A DNA stretch of 64,000 bases, taken from Caulochytrium protostelioides. Its lineage: Eukaryota > Chytridiomycota > Caulochytriomycetes > Caulochytriales > Caulochytriaceae. The translations under genes were made by a program, and so were the position numbers. Numbering within the stretch: the stretch's first letter is position 1; each line of letters opens with the position of its first letter. Location of the stretch: assembly GCA_003615045.1 (NCBI GenBank), contig ML014179.1:1-64000 (forward strand). The letters are read 5' to 3'. Positions 63,101-64,000 of this stretch are shown here, piece by piece. The notes beneath the pieces were generated by a model that made no database searches, had not been told where the DNA came from, and saw nothing but the letters and a program-made list of their open reading frames with translations.

Positions 63101-63128
63101 TGATGGCATTACGACCCCGCCGCTATAA
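57147..63128 (+). CDS. Hybrid sensor histidine kinase with PAS and receiver domains
   Basis: The 1993-residue protein starts at ATG 57147. The order is: a disordered N-terminus; two or three hydrophobic segments (about residues 220-310); a long Ala/Ser/Pro region; a PAS domain (about 740-850, VLDIVPCTIFALNDANDLVFLN); HisKA with the phospho-acceptor His968 (TTSHEVRTPLGGILG); and HATPase with N box DANRIRQIILNLAGNAVRFT, G1 VADSGCGIP (about 1311) and G2 YGGTGLGLAICK. A receiver domain follows with LLAEDNQ, the phospho-acceptor Asp1561 (IILMDVIMP) and the Lys of VSKPI. A disordered tail of about 350 residues ends the chain. About 200 residues of Ala/Ser/Pro-rich sequence are inserted in the ATPase domain between the N box and G1. 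All catalytic motifs are kept, so it should feed a His-to-Asp phosphorelay; the signal is unknown. Confidence 0.93.
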   Translation: MADRGFGPACCSSSASSTRSRAVRHRSASASLTTTTQPRHHETETSETSTPHRPAYPSYPAYPSSPRTSSPLVSPSAYMHRATRTNDVARSTQLDDAETSDSSGDSYFPDGGNDYGFGSGTANGAYDPTIDDPVADFDLNAVSMASLLAAPGAKQPSSSSSAMLSHSMRVSRTRTQTETQGGESMPMQRPGLARQASSSCYITPQPPHLPRAGAPPRWRQRHLFRLGVCCCVLSLVPTLTTLFHHHHQQVVAPWWWSTLWAWLAWTPPAVSVSVGDLLARPMALPIEHQQVATLVLTLIGILCLLLDQAQWTRFSPAAAAEAAAMRRRLTTQATQTMSTPAYSSSVLAPVPTATPASVPASMPASAPAVMHGAPDLTVTAPSPPATVSESATAVADSAKDVAPSAPTRAPTPSPTRAPATFIAADGETATTAPDAEHYHAIRHVLSSIFSMTWDMGLPRSATAPSSRSGASRSGPGSPRAAGHGAATAAAGSTAFDADGAAEAHDALPGAAAGADLPMNDQAGGVDADADDDDPEIACSPAVAHQLGYPEIHETTRLRTLLRPDDYARYRDALMGPNDLHAPVWEASQPATAAATAAMSAMGVTDPSLAGATPSATGTSSTTTPSAAAAAMPAELKTERRHDHILHVHTRAGHRLVWRVLGARIVPSAPRSPADPASHSEHSHSSLPMAQNPFDALDADGVPQLHHQAAPEDPRSAFGIILDLTEAGRQESQLRAAEAVTRHVLDIVPCTIFALNDANDLVFLNRTGQRLFSIPPDRLQDYDLLDFVHPDDREAVAAARQRCSEHNETITLDTFRLHVPPDQRELWVALSFSRFTPPRLTADGHRTASSIASSSAAGSTSGSAASPLSNASSLSSTSPPPASLPPPPAGGHPASSWRRPPGAPAPHHHHHGLFEMADHGMVIGTIADVTDSHLAQSKLAENNQALDLAVQQAENAVAAKAAWVSTTSHEVRTPLGGILGLLGMLAETTMTDEQEELIAGIRDCSEGLLLIVNDILDFSRVESGKLQLEDWPFSIEQCLQNALYLLDIKASQKGLSLTYEIADGTPTMLLGDANRIRQIILNLAGNAVRFTDSGFITIRVRTKTPEDERRGLAARRRVEEAIAQANCDAQPSSAKPTTPGGLHGVPAGTPPPPPILPVGSQSTLPPAVAGRSGALAAPAPTLSAGSDGGASASSSSSSSSLAAAVDLAEQHATPLRLPPRRPAPPLSPQRAFTPSSAQTSPSPTSSTAVQGPLASSASATGSVRSHVKPFASSGSVSSEYPHAGDSHDTWHSHVALPSPDTPTAPVELLFEVADSGCGIPESAIPRLFQSFSQVDNSISRKYGGTGLGLAICKSLVEMMHGQIWVESEVGAGSTFFFTIRLAAFQTVPTTERSPEGKRAGGVASHRASTATAALAHGSGSLSADAATTPAGSIAAAAAAPSTGDPATARATMTDPVAPSTGFLATGARSTPTGSTAADGTTVPPQHVPRAQIKQLMDQRREERAKFGSRYPLRVLLAEDNQINTKLCVRFLQRLGLTCDLASNGLEAYQAAITRDYDIILMDVIMPSVSGLEASQMIRAYVPPERQPLIVALTANALEMDREKCFMSGMDAHVSKPIKAENMFRVLHILGREVMARRHYRAANPAHYRHMMPRYPPHESIEVRRRRWKRYCDDDDVSSSSSSGASDAVGSEIGINAAGADGLAAPAAVAAPSVGSAMASPLSSGAGSASQRSHTQRQRPPLHSLGTVDLPPRPASSTVSAATGSTAGSTTPSTRFTPHARLDAVWIELMGADFPSPVLDADAVDGPNGSALGGGGFIDANGAALSVVSPTGEPPREPPTFPVLSSSAPAPSAAHVVVPSAAATSAATMATPPTVSTVAAAAPSSTPIQLSPLQSFTPLSTPPAVAEADGSALPDATASFHAAAASSDVAGGPTKAVSHPTTMASVPRPPTAGSTGSVSRASDAVLAQNVAAAVIKDDKARFLDAAPDGITTPPL

Positions 63129-64000
63129 GCGGCACCCCTTTTCTATTGCATCCTTTGCCTGATTCTTCTTTTTTTTTTTTTTTTACATGCATGTTTCCTC
63201 CCCAGACTACCGTGTGCCTCCACCCCTTCGCTTCATTCCCACCCACTAATGCTTTTCTCTCTTCCCTTGACTTGGCGCCGAACATGGTTCCATACTGAAT
63301 CGTGATCGGCCCTGTCGAAGGGCCTGCCCTACTTTCATCTCGTTTCGAGGCGCGATTGCTGCCATTCTGTTCATTATCGTTGTTCGTGGCCGAGTGGCGT
63401 GGTTGACGCTGCTCGTGCCGCTCCGGTCTTCTACCTCCTCACGCCTGTTGCCTTCTTTCACGTTACTGCACTTTTTTTGTTTTCGTTTCCACACTTCGAC
63501 CTTTGCGTGAATTTCCCCTTTCTCTTCAAACTTTTATATGTTTGCTTTTACACCCTGCCCACTTGCCCCGATCCTGATGGCGCCGTCCACGATTTCTTAG
63601 TGTAGTGGATTAACCTTTCATTTTATAGCCTAGCAATTGATCAAGGAAAGAAACTCATTCCAGAGTATCAAAAGACTCAGACTTTTGCGTCGGAGAGTCG
63701 ATGCCCGACGCCCGGACATCCGGGGTCACGGTGGAGCGTCTCAGGCTCGAGCAATATTGGTCAATATCGGGCAAACTAGCACGCGTTTGTTCCAACACGT
63801 GCGAGCCCCAGTAAACCAAACAAATGTCGAGTCCACGAGCGACCGCCTGCACCGTCATCTGTCATTGTGTGATGGTTCTTTCCGTCTCATACAGCTAGTA
63901 AATGTCGATCGTTCCTGACGCGCGATACCGGGAGAGGGGAGACGGTGGAAGGGAAGGGAGGGACAAGGGGGAAGCGGCTTAGCGCTCGCTGTAGGTGGGC
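63129..64000. other. 3' flank of the histidine kinase and right edge
   Basis: Pyrimidine-rich DNA with a run of about 17 T near 63170 is followed by AT-richer sequence. Short frames on both strands have no domain. The last 80 bp are purine-rich. No gene is recognised. Confidence 0.45.

Noticed and set aside
1-64000. tRNA, rRNA, CRISPR arrays and insertion sequences
   Set aside because: No cloverleaf-like or rRNA segment and no regular spacer array was seen by eye. The simple repeats are short tandem arrays, not CRISPR. A tRNA scan was not possible here.

Overview
This 64-kb window is nuclear DNA of a GC-rich eukaryote, most likely a zoosporic (flagellated) fungus. The fungal signs are a class I hydrophobin pattern, a ferric-reductase-type oxidoreductase with the bis-haem motif, a Mim1-like outer-membrane import factor, a hybrid histidine kinase and a Pns1/CTL transporter. 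A clear ODAD2/ARMC4 orthologue (outer dynein arm docking) implies a motile flagellum, so a chytrid- or blastocladiomycete-grade fungus fits best. A species such as the aerial-sporangium chytrid Caulochytrium would fit, but that is a guess. Genes are monocistronic and intron-poor. Four GT-AG introns (127-247 nt) can be placed by protein homology, and each lies after the first exon or after the N-terminal domain.

Layout. 1-2.4 kb: the 3' part of an unknown repeat-bearing gene and a decayed TnpB/Fanzor-like relic. 2.5-5.7 kb: a convergent pair of mitochondrial catabolic genes, BCKDH E1-beta (+) and medium-chain acyl-CoA dehydrogenase (-). 6.4-11.2 kb: two secreted-protein genes on the minus strand, a hydrophobin and a His/Asp-rich repeat protein, with a second TnpB/Fanzor-like relic between them. 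13.8-20.5 kb: a small mitochondrial membrane protein, a ferric reductase and a Mim1-like protein, all on plus. 20.5-28.1 kb: a disordered protein, a third relic and a MINDY4-like protein that has lost its catalytic residues, on minus. 29.3-35.4 kb: a four-CBS protein, RPA1 and DRG1 on plus. 35.7-37.6 kb: glycerol kinase (-). 40-43.6 kb: ODAD2 (+). 43.9-47 kb: a CTL/Pns1 transporter (-). 49.1-52.8 kb: an unknown four-TM protein and palmitoyl-protein thioesterase (+). 52.8-57.1 kb: a GC-extreme stretch with no recognisable gene. 57.1-63.1 kb: a 1993-residue hybrid histidine kinase (+).

Functional themes are mitochondrial fuel oxidation and protein import (BCKDHB, ACADM, Mim1, the 166-aa protein), surface or secreted proteins possibly tied to aerial or host contact (hydrophobin, His-rich repeats), signalling (hybrid kinase, CBS protein), and core informational genes (RPA1, DRG1). 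The most surprising points are a hydrophobin beside a flagellar gene on one contig, an apparently dead MINDY deubiquitinase, and scattered relics of TnpB/Fanzor-like nucleases. All identifications come from reading the sequence; no database search was run.
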